Counted from the stretch's first letter, positions 15,609 through 23,020 are shown. The stretch: 23,598 nucleotides of DNA from CAZDDA01 sp964568045 (GCA_964568045.1 CAZMOL010000015.1:1-23598), one strand, 5' to 3'. The notes: generated from the sequence alone by a model not told the origin. A program made the numbers and translations.

Positions 15609-18600
15609 TACCGCAGGATGACGAGCTTTTGGATGCTGCTGGGAATTACTTCACCGCCTACCCTGACAATGACGCGGTAGAGGTACACCCCATTAGCCAG
15701 CGCCAATCCGTCGAATCCTTCAGTATGCCACGGAAGCTCGTTTCCAACGCCCTCGCCTTCCCAGACCAGCCGACCGGTGAGATCGTATACCTCAACGTGC
15801 AGGGTCTCCGCCTCAACCCCACGAACGACAAACTGCGTCGTGTGCACATCGCGAATCGGATTGGGCACGTTGAACACTGTGATCAACTTGGCAACGTCGC
15901 GAGGCGATGCCTGTTGGACTGCCATGGCGGAAAGCGGCCCACCGGATGTTGCCGCCTCAACCCGAACGTTGTCCACCAGCCACCCAATGAAGCCATTGGC
16001 CCAACGATCGACTGAGTCGAAGATGAATCGAAGTTGCATTGTGCCAGCGCCCCCGGTGGCAAAGGGGCCGACGGTCGCTTGAGTCCAGGTCTCTTCTGAA
16101 ATGTGGGTAGAGTCACGCGACCAAGCCGTCTGCCAAGGACCGGTGCCGAGTTTCACCTGCGCACTCGTCAGATCGTAGGCACCATCTCCGAAGTACTCCA
16201 CCTGACGGAAGTGGTCGAATCGCACTTGCACCGCCGTTGCCCCGGAAATATCAATGGCAGGGGAGGTCAGCTCACCAGTGGTTCGATCGTTAGTGTCGTA
16301 ATCGCAGGCAGCATCTATGCCGTAGTACGCTGCAGTCCCGTATCCCGTGAGGTTCACACATCCCAGTGTAGCTGTCGTGTGCCACAGTCCGCCCAACGTC
16401 CATCCTGCCGAATCACTGAAATCCTCCTCGTAGAGAACGCCCACAGGCTCGGGATTCACGGTGAGTTGGTAGTCCCGAGTCGCCGTATTGTTGGCCGAAT
16501 CGGTCACTGTGGCGGTCACCGTGGAGGTGCCAAAGGGTGTGGGCGTACCCGAAAGGACACCGGTCGAGGCATTGAGAGACAGTCCAGAAGGCAGGCCCGT
16601 CGCTGACCAGGTGTATGGCGTTGTACCTCCGGCCGCCGAGAGGGTTGTGGTGTAGGCTTGGTTCACCGTTCCAGTGGGTAGTCCTTGAGTGGTAATCCGC
16701 AGCGTAACAGGTTGCGGACCGGAGACAGAAATGTCATCGATCAACCAGCCGAGGTAGTTGTTACCGTAGCTATCCATTGAGTCAAACACGAACTTGACCC
16801 GCATTACCGACGCTCCGGTAGGAACCGGTATCGTTATTGGTCCCGCCTCGGTCCACGCTTTCTTCGACGCCGTCTTGGAGTCAAGGAACCAGACGGTTTG
16901 CCAAGAACCGCCATCAAACTGGACCTGAACATAGGTTTGGTCATACGAACCATCAGAGTAGTGCTCGACCTCTCTGAAATACTGGAATCGCAGATCCACC
17001 TGGCTCTGAGCCGTGACGGGGATCTCGGGAGTGATCAGCTCCCCATAGCTCTTTGCCTGCCCGGCCTTTACGCCAGTCTGTGCACGTTGCGCTCTCTGTT
17101 TCGGCGTGATTGCACCCAGCGGTAAGGCGGAAGGCCCGGCGTAGGTGCCGCCCTCGCCGCAGAAATGCGCGGCATGAGTGGAGGAAGGAAACAGCGTCGG
17201 GTTGGGAGAGAAAGCGCCACATTGCGCCTCGGTAGCCAGATGCCACAAGCCGGAGAAGGTCCAGCCAGCAGTTTCCATTGCATCCTGATCAACATACTCC
17301 ATGTCATACCATCCGCCTGCGGCCGGCGGGCTCCCCACCAGCACAATTCCAATTAGCTTCTGGTTGAACGCACCTCCTGAGTAGTTCCCCGTTGCTGTTA
17401 CATCCAGCTGGTAGAAGCCTTCGGTAGCAGTATCCGTAAAAGTGTTTCCATAGATACCATCGCTGAGAAGCGCATCATTGCTAGCCCCATCGTCCAAGAG
17501 GGGAAGAATCTGCTTTCCACCGTTGGGCTTCGTTACTTCGACCTGTACGTTTGAACCCAGGATCGGAGTGCGGTCCTGCTCCCTCAGTTGTACTACGATT
17601 GGAATGGCATCTCCAGGATTGTAGCTAGCTTGATAGCCGTAGAATGTGAATACCAGTGACGATGCCGCGGTAACGCTCAGCGCCACAACCTCAGGGTTCG
17701 GTAGATCCGTTCCCACAATCCGCACTCCCCAAGCTCCTGGCATGGGGTTATTAACCGTGTAGAAAGCGTACGTGGCAGTCTTGTGATAGGTGATATTGGG
17801 ATCCAGAGCAGCATCGGCCGGTGTGATCTCTGTTCCATCCGGCCTTATTAGAATCAAATCGACGTCGCTTCCGCCCCAGTTCAGCAGAAAGTGCAACAGG
17901 GTTGTCAGCGGGCCAATTGGCGGTAACCATTGAATGATCGTCTGCCCCTGCTGAAGTAGCCATTGCATGATGGTCAGTAGTGCGTTGCCTGTCATGTCCG
18001 CCCTAATGAGTGCATAAATGGTTGTCAGGATGTCCGGATCCGCGAAGTAGTACTTCCCACCCGTGTCATCCGCTATGCTCCTAAGGGTTGTCTCGTTGGC
18101 ATTGGAGCCAAAACCAATCGTGTAGATCGGCCACCCCTTGTCCGCAAATGCTTGAACCTGCCCTGCATAGGTGCCGGTATTGTGCTGCCCATTGCTCATC
18201 AGCACAGCAAACTTGTCTTGCGCGAGTGTGGAACCATTCAGCTGATCGTAAGCGATCTGCAATCCAGCTCCGAAGTTCGTGTTTCCTCCGGCAGTGAGTG
18301 TGTCAATAGCATTCTTCAGCCCCACTTTCACCGGATCATTTGGATCCTGACTGGGAATCTGCGTTAGTGGCGCTACCAGCTGCCCACCGCTCGAAAAGGC
18401 AGAGACAGCAATTTGATCTCCGGGTTGTGATGCCTCGACGAAGTACTTCGCCGCTTCCTTTGCAACCGGGAGTTTGTCAGCAGTATCCATGCTCCCGGAT
18501 TTGTCTATGACGAGGGCGGCGTCTATTCCGTCTACGCTGTCTCTTCCGCCTAAGGTAGTAGCGCCGGTGTTACCAGGATCGAGCCAGTTGCTCAAGCGGC

Positions 18601-19951
18601 TTGAGTCTGTACCTCCGCCTGTCCATGACATAGAGAATCGGCCGAACCAATCCGAATCGTCATTACCGCAAGCCGCATCCCCCCCGTGCAGCTGGCCGAT
18701 AATCCGATGATCCTGGTTGAAGAGTGGCGCACCTGATGAACCAGGCTCGGTAGTGCCTACATCCCAGTCTTCCACTCGAATGTGCGTGCCGTCGCCCGGA
18801 ACGGCTGTCCCGTAGTACGAAGTAGTTGTAGTTGGGTCATTCTCAGAACTGATACGCTTTTCCGCCAGGCCCGGATGGTGTATTGTCACCGCACTGGTTG
18901 CATCGGCGTTAGTGTTGTCCCAACCGGCGCAGAATAGGTTAATGGCTGGGGCAATGGGATCATCCAATTCAAGCAGGTTCATGTCTGAAGGAGCGTAGTC
19001 GGCTCGAAAGATAGCCCCAGTATTGAACTGAGTGAGCTGACCATCGCCAGGTTGGCCACTTTCGGCGCTGCCAGGTGTACGGCAGGTTGAATTTTCGTAA
19101 TTCCAATACACAACTACGGAAGGGGCGTTGGCAGCATCGACGTCACAGTGATTGGCGGTCAGAAAGTAAGGGGTCGGGACCTGAGCTGTGTTATTGACCA
19201 GTGCGCCACTGCACGTATCGACACCACTAACCGTGTAGGCTCCGACCGAACGAATCTCGTCGCGCCAATCATCTGCTTCGGGACAGACCACATCCACGTT
19301 GCAAGCCCCGCAAGTATTTCCCCCAATCTTGTCTAGCAAAGAGCCGAAATCGCGATAGTCGTGGTTAACCTGGCTCAAGTTGAGTTCTAATTGCGATTCA
19401 ACGGCGGCGGGCAGGCTTACTTCAATGACCAACTCATCGCCCGATACAATCGGGGTCCAGAGTTGACCGTGAACCTCGTTGTCAACCTCGGTGAATGGTC
19501 CGATGATTGTCTTGTAGTCAGGACTGTATATGAATAGGCGGCCACCCGGTGGCATAACATAGCGGGTAAAACCAAGATTGAGAGAGAAGGCCCCCCCCGA
19601 AAAAAGACGCAATCGCCAGAGCCGGTCGCCATCCTCCAGCGTTTCCCAAGTGCCCTGCTTTGAGGGACTCACGTCAGCATCCAAGGGCTCGGCAAAACGC
19701 AGAGGAATTCCGGAAGCAGGGCGATCTCTATCCCGATCCCGGAGCTTCTGATTGTCCACTGGGAGCATCTTCAGCACTTCTACTTGATCTAGCGGTTGCC
19801 CTCCCTGAGCAAGAGGTTCGGGCGGCGTCCTCGGCTGCCCGTAAGCAACGGGAACGAATCTAAAACTACCTGCAACAAGTACAACGACTATTAAACATAA
19901 CCCCTTTAGGGCAATTCCGGGGACATAACACCTATTTCTACACTGCGTCAT
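15608..19951 (-). CDS. Giant secreted lysyl-endopeptidase-like protease / VWA / jelly-roll protein with type IX-like C-terminal domain
   Basis: A 1447-residue secreted protein. Order (residues counted from ATG 19951): signal peptide to about 38; propeptide to about 210; S1-family protease with His268 (LTANHC), Asp323 (APSDM) and Ser406 (EPGSSGAP), as in lysyl endopeptidases; VWA domain about 475-655 with metal-site motif DKSGS (483-487) and Thr558, but Asn587 (LMSNG) where Asp is usual; an Ig-like unit about 770-870; jelly-roll domain 1 about 882-1078; a putative-Ig (He_PIG) domain about 1081-1167; jelly-roll 2 about 1170-1334, clearly duplicated from the first; and a type IX/FlgD-Ig-like tail about 1355-1447 (NVPNPIRD, VYDLTGRLVW, ANGVYLYRV, IQKLVILR). 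ATG 19951 overlaps the preceding stop as ATGA; ATG 19969 is a possible earlier start. A run of eight G (coding strand) lies at 19598-19591. Confidence 0.88.
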   Translation of the reverse strand: MTQCRNRCYVPGIALKGLCLIVVVLVAGSFRFVPVAYGQPRTPPEPLAQGGQPLDQVEVLKMLPVDNQKLRDRDRDRPASGIPLRFAEPLDADVSPSKQGTWETLEDGDRLWRLRLFSGGAFSLNLGFTRYVMPPGGRLFIYSPDYKTIIGPFTEVDNEVHGQLWTPIVSGDELVIEVSLPAAVESQLELNLSQVNHDYRDFGSLLDKIGGNTCGACNVDVVCPEADDWRDEIRSVGAYTVSGVDTCSGALVNNTAQVPTPYFLTANHCDVDAANAPSVVVYWNYENSTCRTPGSAESGQPGDGQLTQFNTGAIFRADYAPSDMNLLELDDPIAPAINLFCAGWDNTNADATSAVTIHHPGLAEKRISSENDPTTTTSYYGTAVPGDGTHIRVEDWDVGTTEPGSSGAPLFNQDHRIIGQLHGGDAACGNDDSDWFGRFSMSWTGGGTDSSRLSNWLDPGNTGATTLGGRDSVDGIDAALVIDKSGSMDTADKLPVAKEAAKYFVEASQPGDQIAVSAFSSGGQLVAPLTQIPSQDPNDPVKVGLKNAIDTLTAGGNTNFGAGLQIAYDQLNGSTLAQDKFAVLMSNGQHNTGTYAGQVQAFADKGWPIYTIGFGSNANETTLRSIADDTGGKYYFADPDILTTIYALIRADMTGNALLTIMQWLLQQGQTIIQWLPPIGPLTTLLHFLLNWGGSDVDLILIRPDGTEITPADAALDPNITYHKTATYAFYTVNNPMPGAWGVRIVGTDLPNPEVVALSVTAASSLVFTFYGYQASYNPGDAIPIVVQLREQDRTPILGSNVQVEVTKPNGGKQILPLLDDGASNDALLSDGIYGNTFTDTATEGFYQLDVTATGNYSGGAFNQKLIGIVLVGSPPAAGGWYDMEYVDQDAMETAGWTFSGLWHLATEAQCGAFSPNPTLFPSSTHAAHFCGEGGTYAGPSALPLGAITPKQRAQRAQTGVKAGQAKSYGELITPEIPVTAQSQVDLRFQYFREVEHYSDGSYDQTYVQVQFDGGSWQTVWFLDSKTASKKAWTEAGPITIPVPTGASVMRVKFVFDSMDSYGNNYLGWLIDDISVSGPQPVTLRITTQGLPTGTVNQAYTTTLSAAGGTTPYTWSATGLPSGLSLNASTGVLSGTPTPFGTSTVTATVTDSANNTATRDYQLTVNPEPVGVLYEEDFSDSAGWTLGGLWHTTATLGCVNLTGYGTAAYYGIDAACDYDTNDRTTGELTSPAIDISGATAVQVRFDHFRQVEYFGDGAYDLTSAQVKLGTGPWQTAWSRDSTHISEETWTQATVGPFATGGAGTMQLRFIFDSVDRWANGFIGWLVDNVRVEAATSGGPLSAMAVQQASPRDVAKLITVFNVPNPIRDVHTTQFVVRGVEAETLHVEVYDLTGRLVWEGEGVGNELPWHTEGFDGLALANGVYLYRVIVRVGGEVIPSSIQKLVILR

Positions 19952-20315
19952 CCTCCCCGACACTCCCATCCCAGTCTCTGAGCGATCTGCTTGCTCACCG
20001 CCCTAGCAAGGTTCTGAGCACTGCATCCGAAGCGGATGCCAATGATCTCAATTCCAGAGACATTGGCGGTTACCTGGTACACCTGGAACTCCGCGGTATT
20101 GAGGTCGAGCACCCGCACATCCACGGTCATCCAGCACGTCCCTGTTCGGAACAGCCAATCGACAACCTGAATCGCAACGGCCAGAGCCAGCATTTCGTTT
20201 CAGGAATGATGACACAAACGGTGGGACACGACTGAGCGTTCCCAATGATGATTCCACATGCTTGCAGAATGTTTATAAGAACAACTAGACAAAACAAAAC
20301 TTTCAAGCGAATCAT
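19948..20315 (-). pseudogene. Small lipoprotein with CsgG/LpoB-like C-terminal fragment, apparently frameshifted
   Basis: Two overlapping reading frames look like one broken gene. Frame 1 (ATG 20315, after GGAGGG) encodes a lipoprotein signal MIRLKVLFCLVVLINILQAC with Cys20 as lipid anchor, then about 20 residues before losing sense and stopping at 20127. Frame 2 (from 20193 to stop 19948) encodes 81 residues including WMTVDVRVLDLNTAEFQVYQ and LARAVSKQIAQRLG, resembling the C-terminal part of CsgG-type lipoproteins (a D-x-R-V-x-D-x-x-T strand, then a closing helix). A one- or two-base shift near 20190-20200 would join them into about 120 residues, still short for the family. Alternatives: two genuine overlapping small genes, or an assembly error. 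Its stop overlaps the start of the giant protease. Confidence 0.4.
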
Positions 20316-20422
20316 GATTGCCCTCCACGCCAAATCCACTATTGCAGACGCATCATCTTAACTGAAGAAAGACAGGAAGGCAAGACTTTGAATTGGTTAT
20401 CCTTATGGCTTGCGAGATAGTC

Positions 20423-20451
20423 GGTATATTGTCCACATTCTGCGTTGTCAC
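20423..20451 (-). promoter_or_regulatory. Candidate promoter for the protease/PorV operon
   Basis: On the minus strand: -35 GTGACA (20451-20446), a 17-nt spacer, and -10 TATACC (20428-20423), about 108 bp before the lipoprotein ATG at 20315. It matches 5/6 and 4/6 of the sigma70 consensus. It is the only reasonable candidate I see upstream of the whole minus-strand block. Confidence 0.4.
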
Positions 20452-20501
20452 CGGAGCGTAGTGATGTTCTAGCTCTTTTGAGCTTCCAATTGTGTTTTAG
20501 G

Positions 20502-20530
20502 TTGACCAATTCCCCAATGTGTATTATCGT
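20502..20530 (+). promoter_or_regulatory. Candidate promoter for hicBA
   Basis: TTGACC (-35), a 17-nt spacer and TATCGT (-10), followed by 74 bp to the hicB ATG. It is divergent from the candidate at 20423-20451. The region 20340-20604 contains nothing else I would call a gene. Confidence 0.45.
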
Positions 20531-20604
20531 AATCCGTAGGAAGTATGCCTTTTGAAGCCAGGCTTGGCTCAACCAGGCCATGGGGAGAGAAGGGAGTGAT
20601 AAGC

Positions 20605-20808
20605 ATGTTACGATACTTCACTTTGGAATACTGGGTCGATGAGGGTTGGTACGTAGGACGACTAAAGGAAGTCCCTGGCGTATTCAGCCAAGGAAAATCG
20701 CTTCAAGAACTCGAAGAGAGCATTCGGGACGCCTACCTCTTGGTCATCGAGGAAGAAGAGCCTCCTGTTGCACAAATCCAGACAAAAGAAATCGGTGTCG
20801 AGGTGTGA
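20605..20808 (+). CDS. hicB: HicB-family antitoxin
   Basis: A 67-residue protein with the HicB partial RNase H-like fold signature: YFTLEYWVDEGWYVGRLKEVPGVFSQGKSLQELEESIRDAY (residues about 4-44). This strand-strand-helix pattern (W-x-V-x-x-x-P-G-V...G-x-S-x-x-E-x-x-x-x-x-x-x-A) is diagnostic for the family. It is expected to bind and neutralise the neighbouring HicA, and often to repress its own promoter. There is no obvious C-terminal DNA-binding helix bundle, so repression may need the HicA complex. Start ATG 20605 has AGGGAG at 20590-20595, 9 nt upstream. The stop overlaps the hicA start (GTGA), the usual tight coupling. Confidence 0.85.
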   Translation: MLRYFTLEYWVDEGWYVGRLKEVPGVFSQGKSLQELEESIRDAYLLVIEEEEPPVAQIQTKEIGVEV

Positions 20809-20984
20809 AGCGAAGCCAGCTCATTCACGAACTCACTGTCGCTGGCTGCTATCTACTGCGACATGGGCGGCGTCACGATCTCTTCGTCAACTCTGAGAAT
20901 GGCAAGAAAGCTCCTGTTCCCCGCCATGCGGAAATCAAAGAAAGCCTCTGCCGGCTGATCAAAAGGCAACTTGGCGTTGAGTAA
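20805..20984 (+). CDS. hicA: HicA-family mRNA interferase toxin
   Basis: A 59-residue protein of the HicA type, a small double-stranded-RNA-binding-fold toxin that cleaves mRNA. Visible family pattern: KRSQLIHELTVAGCYLLRHG (residues 2-21), then RRHDLFVN with the catalytic-type His, then VPRHAEIKESLCRLIKRQLG. The usual GSHH motif is replaced by GRRHD, as in the PRHxEI subgroup. GTG 20805 overlaps the hicB stop by four bases. The order antitoxin-then-toxin gives the antitoxin first translation. It is short enough to be missed by automatic annotation. Confidence 0.85.
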   Translation: MKRSQLIHELTVAGCYLLRHGRRHDLFVNSENGKKAPVPRHAEIKESLCRLIKRQLGVE

Positions 20985-20987
20985 CAG

Positions 20988-21021
20988 CTACGGCGGGACG
21001 ACGTATAAAGATGTCGTCGGG
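20988..21021 (+). repeat. Imperfect direct repeat with hairpin, copy 1
   Basis: Starts four bases after the hicA stop. It contains GACGAC...GTCGTC arms around an AT-rich loop. About 30 of 34 bases match 21890-21922, with one single-base length difference. It may act as a terminator for hicBA. Confidence 0.55.
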
Positions 21022-21026
21022 GAAGC

Positions 21027-21054
21027 TTGCCGAGAGAGGTCAAGATGATATAAT
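21027..21054 (+). promoter_or_regulatory. Promoter of phd-vapC
   Basis: TTGCCG (-35, 21027-21032), a 16-nt spacer and a perfect TATAAT (-10, 21049-21054), 29 bp before the antitoxin ATG. The -10 box is embedded in a palindrome, which fits autoregulation. Confidence 0.65.
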
Positions 21055-21064
21055 GGTCATTATA
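21049..21064. promoter_or_regulatory. Palindromic operator overlapping the phd-vapC -10 box
   Basis: A perfect 7-2-7 inverted repeat, TATAATG-GT-CATTATA. Phd-family antitoxins bind palindromes over their own promoters; the position here, spanning the -10 and the presumed start site, would block transcription when bound. Binding by the adjacent Phd is inferred. Confidence 0.55.
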
Positions 21065-21083
21065 ACCTTTCGTGGGGGTCTCC

Positions 21084-21377
21084 ATGGGTCAGGGTCTGAA
21101 TGTAGCCGAAGCTAAGAAGAAGTTCTCAGAACTGCTTGCGCGAGTTGCTTTCAATGGCGAACGCTTTGTCATCACACGACGTGGCAAACCGATGGCCGCT
21201 CTTATTGGGCTAGAAGATCTCGCCGTCCTCGAAGACCGGGGAGATCGCTCGTCGGAGCCGCAAGGCTTGTTGGCGACAGCCGGAGCGTTAGCGGATTACG
21301 AAGGATTTGAAGAGACGATGATCGAAGTACACCGCTCGCGCCGACAAGCCGCAGGACGTCGTGTGAAGCTGGGCTGA
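21084..21377 (+). CDS. Phd/YefM-family antitoxin
   Basis: A 97-residue Phd/YefM-type antitoxin. The N-terminal DNA-binding region shows LNVAEAKKKFSELLARV, then RFVITRRGKPMAALIGLEDL, the family core in which the ITRRGKP strand-turn is highly characteristic. The acidic then basic C-terminal tail (EGFEETMIEVHRSRRQ) is probably the flexible toxin-binding segment. Start ATG 21084 has GGGGG six bases upstream; GTG 21072 is a weaker alternative. The stop TGA overlaps the start ATG of the next gene by one base. It is likely to repress its promoter through the palindrome at 21049-21064 and to be degraded under stress. Confidence 0.9.
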   Translation: MGQGLNVAEAKKKFSELLARVAFNGERFVITRRGKPMAALIGLEDLAVLEDRGDRSSEPQGLLATAGALADYEGFEETMIEVHRSRRQAAGRRVKLG

Positions 21378-21778
21378 TGTATCTCTTCGATACCGACACC
21401 TTGAGTAATTTGCTCTCAAAGAAACCCTCTGTCCAGTTGCTAAGCCGCTTGGCCGAAGTTCCGCCGACACAGCAATTCACGTCGTCTATCACAGTGGGTG
21501 AGATCTTCTACGGCGTCTACAAGAGCACACGTATCGACTACTACAGGGATAAACTTCAGCGGTTGGTCTGGCCACGGGTGCAGATCGTCCCCTTCGACCG
21601 CAAGGCGGCTGAGGGATACGGCCGGCTGCGCGCGGAGCTTGAACGTGCAGGCCAGTCTCTCTCTGATCCTGACCTGATGATAGCAGCAATTGCACTGGTA
21701 CGGAACCTCGTGTTGGTAACAGGCAACGTCAAACACTTCGCCCGCGTGAAGGGGCTGCGTGTAGAGAATTGGCTGTAA
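21377..21778 (+). CDS. vapC: VapC-family PIN-domain toxin ribonuclease
   Basis: A 133-residue PIN-domain ribonuclease, expected to cleave tRNA, rRNA or mRNA using Mg2+ or Mn2+. The acidic active-site residues are all visible: Asp5/Asp7 in YLFDTDTLSN, Glu42 in SITVGEIFYGV, Asp97/Asp99 in SLSDPDLMIAAIA, and the C-terminal VTGNVKHFARVKGLRVENW where many VapCs have TxxxxDF; here Asn replaces the usual Asp. Paired with a Phd-type rather than VapB-type antitoxin, a common combination. Translation is coupled to the antitoxin. Downstream, 110 bp contain an inverted copy of the 27-nt hairpin repeat. Confidence 0.9.
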   Translation: MYLFDTDTLSNLLSKKPSVQLLSRLAEVPPTQQFTSSITVGEIFYGVYKSTRIDYYRDKLQRLVWPRVQIVPFDRKAAEGYGRLRAELERAGQSLSDPDLMIAAIALVRNLVLVTGNVKHFARVKGLRVENWL

Positions 21779-21821
21779 TTGGGTTTGGGCCACCTCAGGC
21801 TGGCTACGACGCGGCAGAGAA

Positions 21822-21848
21822 AACGTCGCACACAAGGTGCGACGCTAC
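21822..21848 (-). repeat. 27-nt hairpin repeat, copy 4 (exact inverted match to copy 1)
   Basis: Identical over all 27 bases to the complement of 9504-9530, including the 7-bp stem and the CTTGT loop (ACAAG on this strand). The flanking bases differ on both sides, so the repeat boundary is sharp. It lies 43 bp after the vapC stop and may close the transcript. Confidence 0.85.
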
Positions 21849-21889
21849 GCCCCAGGGCAGATTCTTGTAGGCAAGAAGATGAACGTCTT

Positions 21890-21922
21890 CTACGGTGGAA
21901 CGACGTAGAAGATGTCGTCGGG
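21890..21922 (+). repeat. Imperfect direct repeat, copy 2, overlapping a stop codon
   Basis: Matches 20988-21021 with few differences. On the minus strand it encodes the last ten residues (PDDIFYVVPP region) and the TAG stop of the lipoprotein gene. It also forms part of a hairpin, ACGTCTTCTACG (21883-21894) pairing with 21904-21915 (one G-U), that could terminate that gene. Confidence 0.5.
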
Positions 21923-23020
21923 ATCGTTTCCTGAGTAGACATTGCTGTCGGGGTTATCGAGATTCAGTTTGCAGTCGTAGTCTACGTACACCGCACCGCC
22001 TCCCCACTGTGTGGCCACGTTCGCGTTGAACGTGTTGTTCGTCAGCGTCGTCGGCAGCGCTCCTTCAGGCTCCTGCCCCGGGACAATGGAGCTTAGGTGG
22101 ATTGCGCCGCCGCCGGAGGCGGTGTTGCCTTCGAATTCGTTGTCGCTGATCGTGGGAAAGAGAGCGTATCCTTCTGCCGCGATTCCTCCGCCCTGGGCGG
22201 CGGTGTTGTTGGCGATTCTGTTGCCCACGATTGTCGCCCGCGATTCCACAAGATAGATGCCGCCACCGGCGAAGAACGTGGTGTTGTTCACGATGTGATT
22301 GCTGCGAATCGTTGGATCGGCTTCTCGTACGTAGATGCCACCACCACTGAACGGCTGATACAGGCTCCGCCTTCTGATGGTGAAGCCGGTCAGCATGGAG
22401 GCGCCGGTCTCGCTGTTACCAAATGTCACGACGGAGTGGTCGCTGTTGTCGGCACCCTCGATGATCGTCGCAGCGACGACTGTTGCGTTGCTGGGATCGG
22501 TGCTCTGGACGGTGATCGCCTTGCCGAGAAAGTTGATGTTTTCGCGATAACTGCCCGCTAGAACGACGATCGTGTCGCCATCCGATGCGGAATTTATCGC
22601 CTTCTGAATAGTGGTGTGAACCACCGGGACTACGATGGCGTCGGCCACGTGAATCGAGCGCTGCGCCGATGCTTCTTGTCCGTGCTCGGTGGTAATCGTC
22701 AGGGTGACCGTGAAGTACCCAACCGAGACGTACGTGTGGGAAGCCACCTTGCTGGTCCCGGTCAGGCCATCACCGAACTGCCACGCATACTGAACGATCT
22801 CGTCCTTCTCGCTAGAACAAGCGGAGGCATCGAACGTGACGCTGACGTGGGGATACGCAAAGCCGGGGGCAAAAGAAAAATCGGCCTGAGGTGCCCCCCA
22901 CAGCAGGCTCGCACATCCGGTCAACAGACCCAGTCCCGCACAGAGCAACGCTGCAACAACTACCCCACAGAAGTGAAGCGACGAACGTCGCAAGTGATTA
23001 CTCCCCCTCCGCTTACGCAT
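21890..23020 (-). CDS. Lipoprotein with PKD domain and right-handed beta-helix
   Basis: A 376-residue predicted lipoprotein. ATG 23020 has GGAGGGG five bases upstream; an earlier in-frame start gives 29 extra residues with no signal logic. The N-terminus is basic (MRKRRGSNHLRRSS) then hydrophobic, ending in the lipobox LLTGC with Cys36. One PKD domain covers about 45-125 (FDASACSSEKDEIVQYAW, FGDGLTG, YFTVTLTI). Residues about 130-376 form a DUF1565/pectin-lyase-like beta-helix with the opening TIQKAINSASDGDTIVVLAGSYREN and repeated GGGIYV...NN...N rungs. The protein likely sits in the outer membrane, facing the periplasm or surface; no catalytic residues are evident. It lies downstream of the DUF84 gene (73 bp) and converges on vapC. 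Confidence 0.87.
   Translation of the reverse strand: MRKRRGSNHLRRSSLHFCGVVVAALLCAGLGLLTGCASLLWGAPQADFSFAPGFAYPHVSVTFDASACSSEKDEIVQYAWQFGDGLTGTSKVASHTYVSVGYFTVTLTITTEHGQEASAQRSIHVADAIVVPVVHTTIQKAINSASDGDTIVVLAGSYRENINFLGKAITVQSTDPSNATVVAATIIEGADNSDHSVVTFGNSETGASMLTGFTIRRRSLYQPFSGGGIYVREADPTIRSNHIVNNTTFFAGGGIYLVESRATIVGNRIANNTAAQGGGIAAEGYALFPTISDNEFEGNTASGGGAIHLSSIVPGQEPEGALPTTLTNNTFNANVATQWGGGAVYVDYDCKLNLDNPDSNVYSGNDPDDIFYVVPP

Noticed and set aside
20339..20581. 80-residue minus-strand open frame between the lipoprotein and hicB
   Set aside because: No ribosome site, no recognisable pattern, and it contains both promoter candidates; looks like chance.
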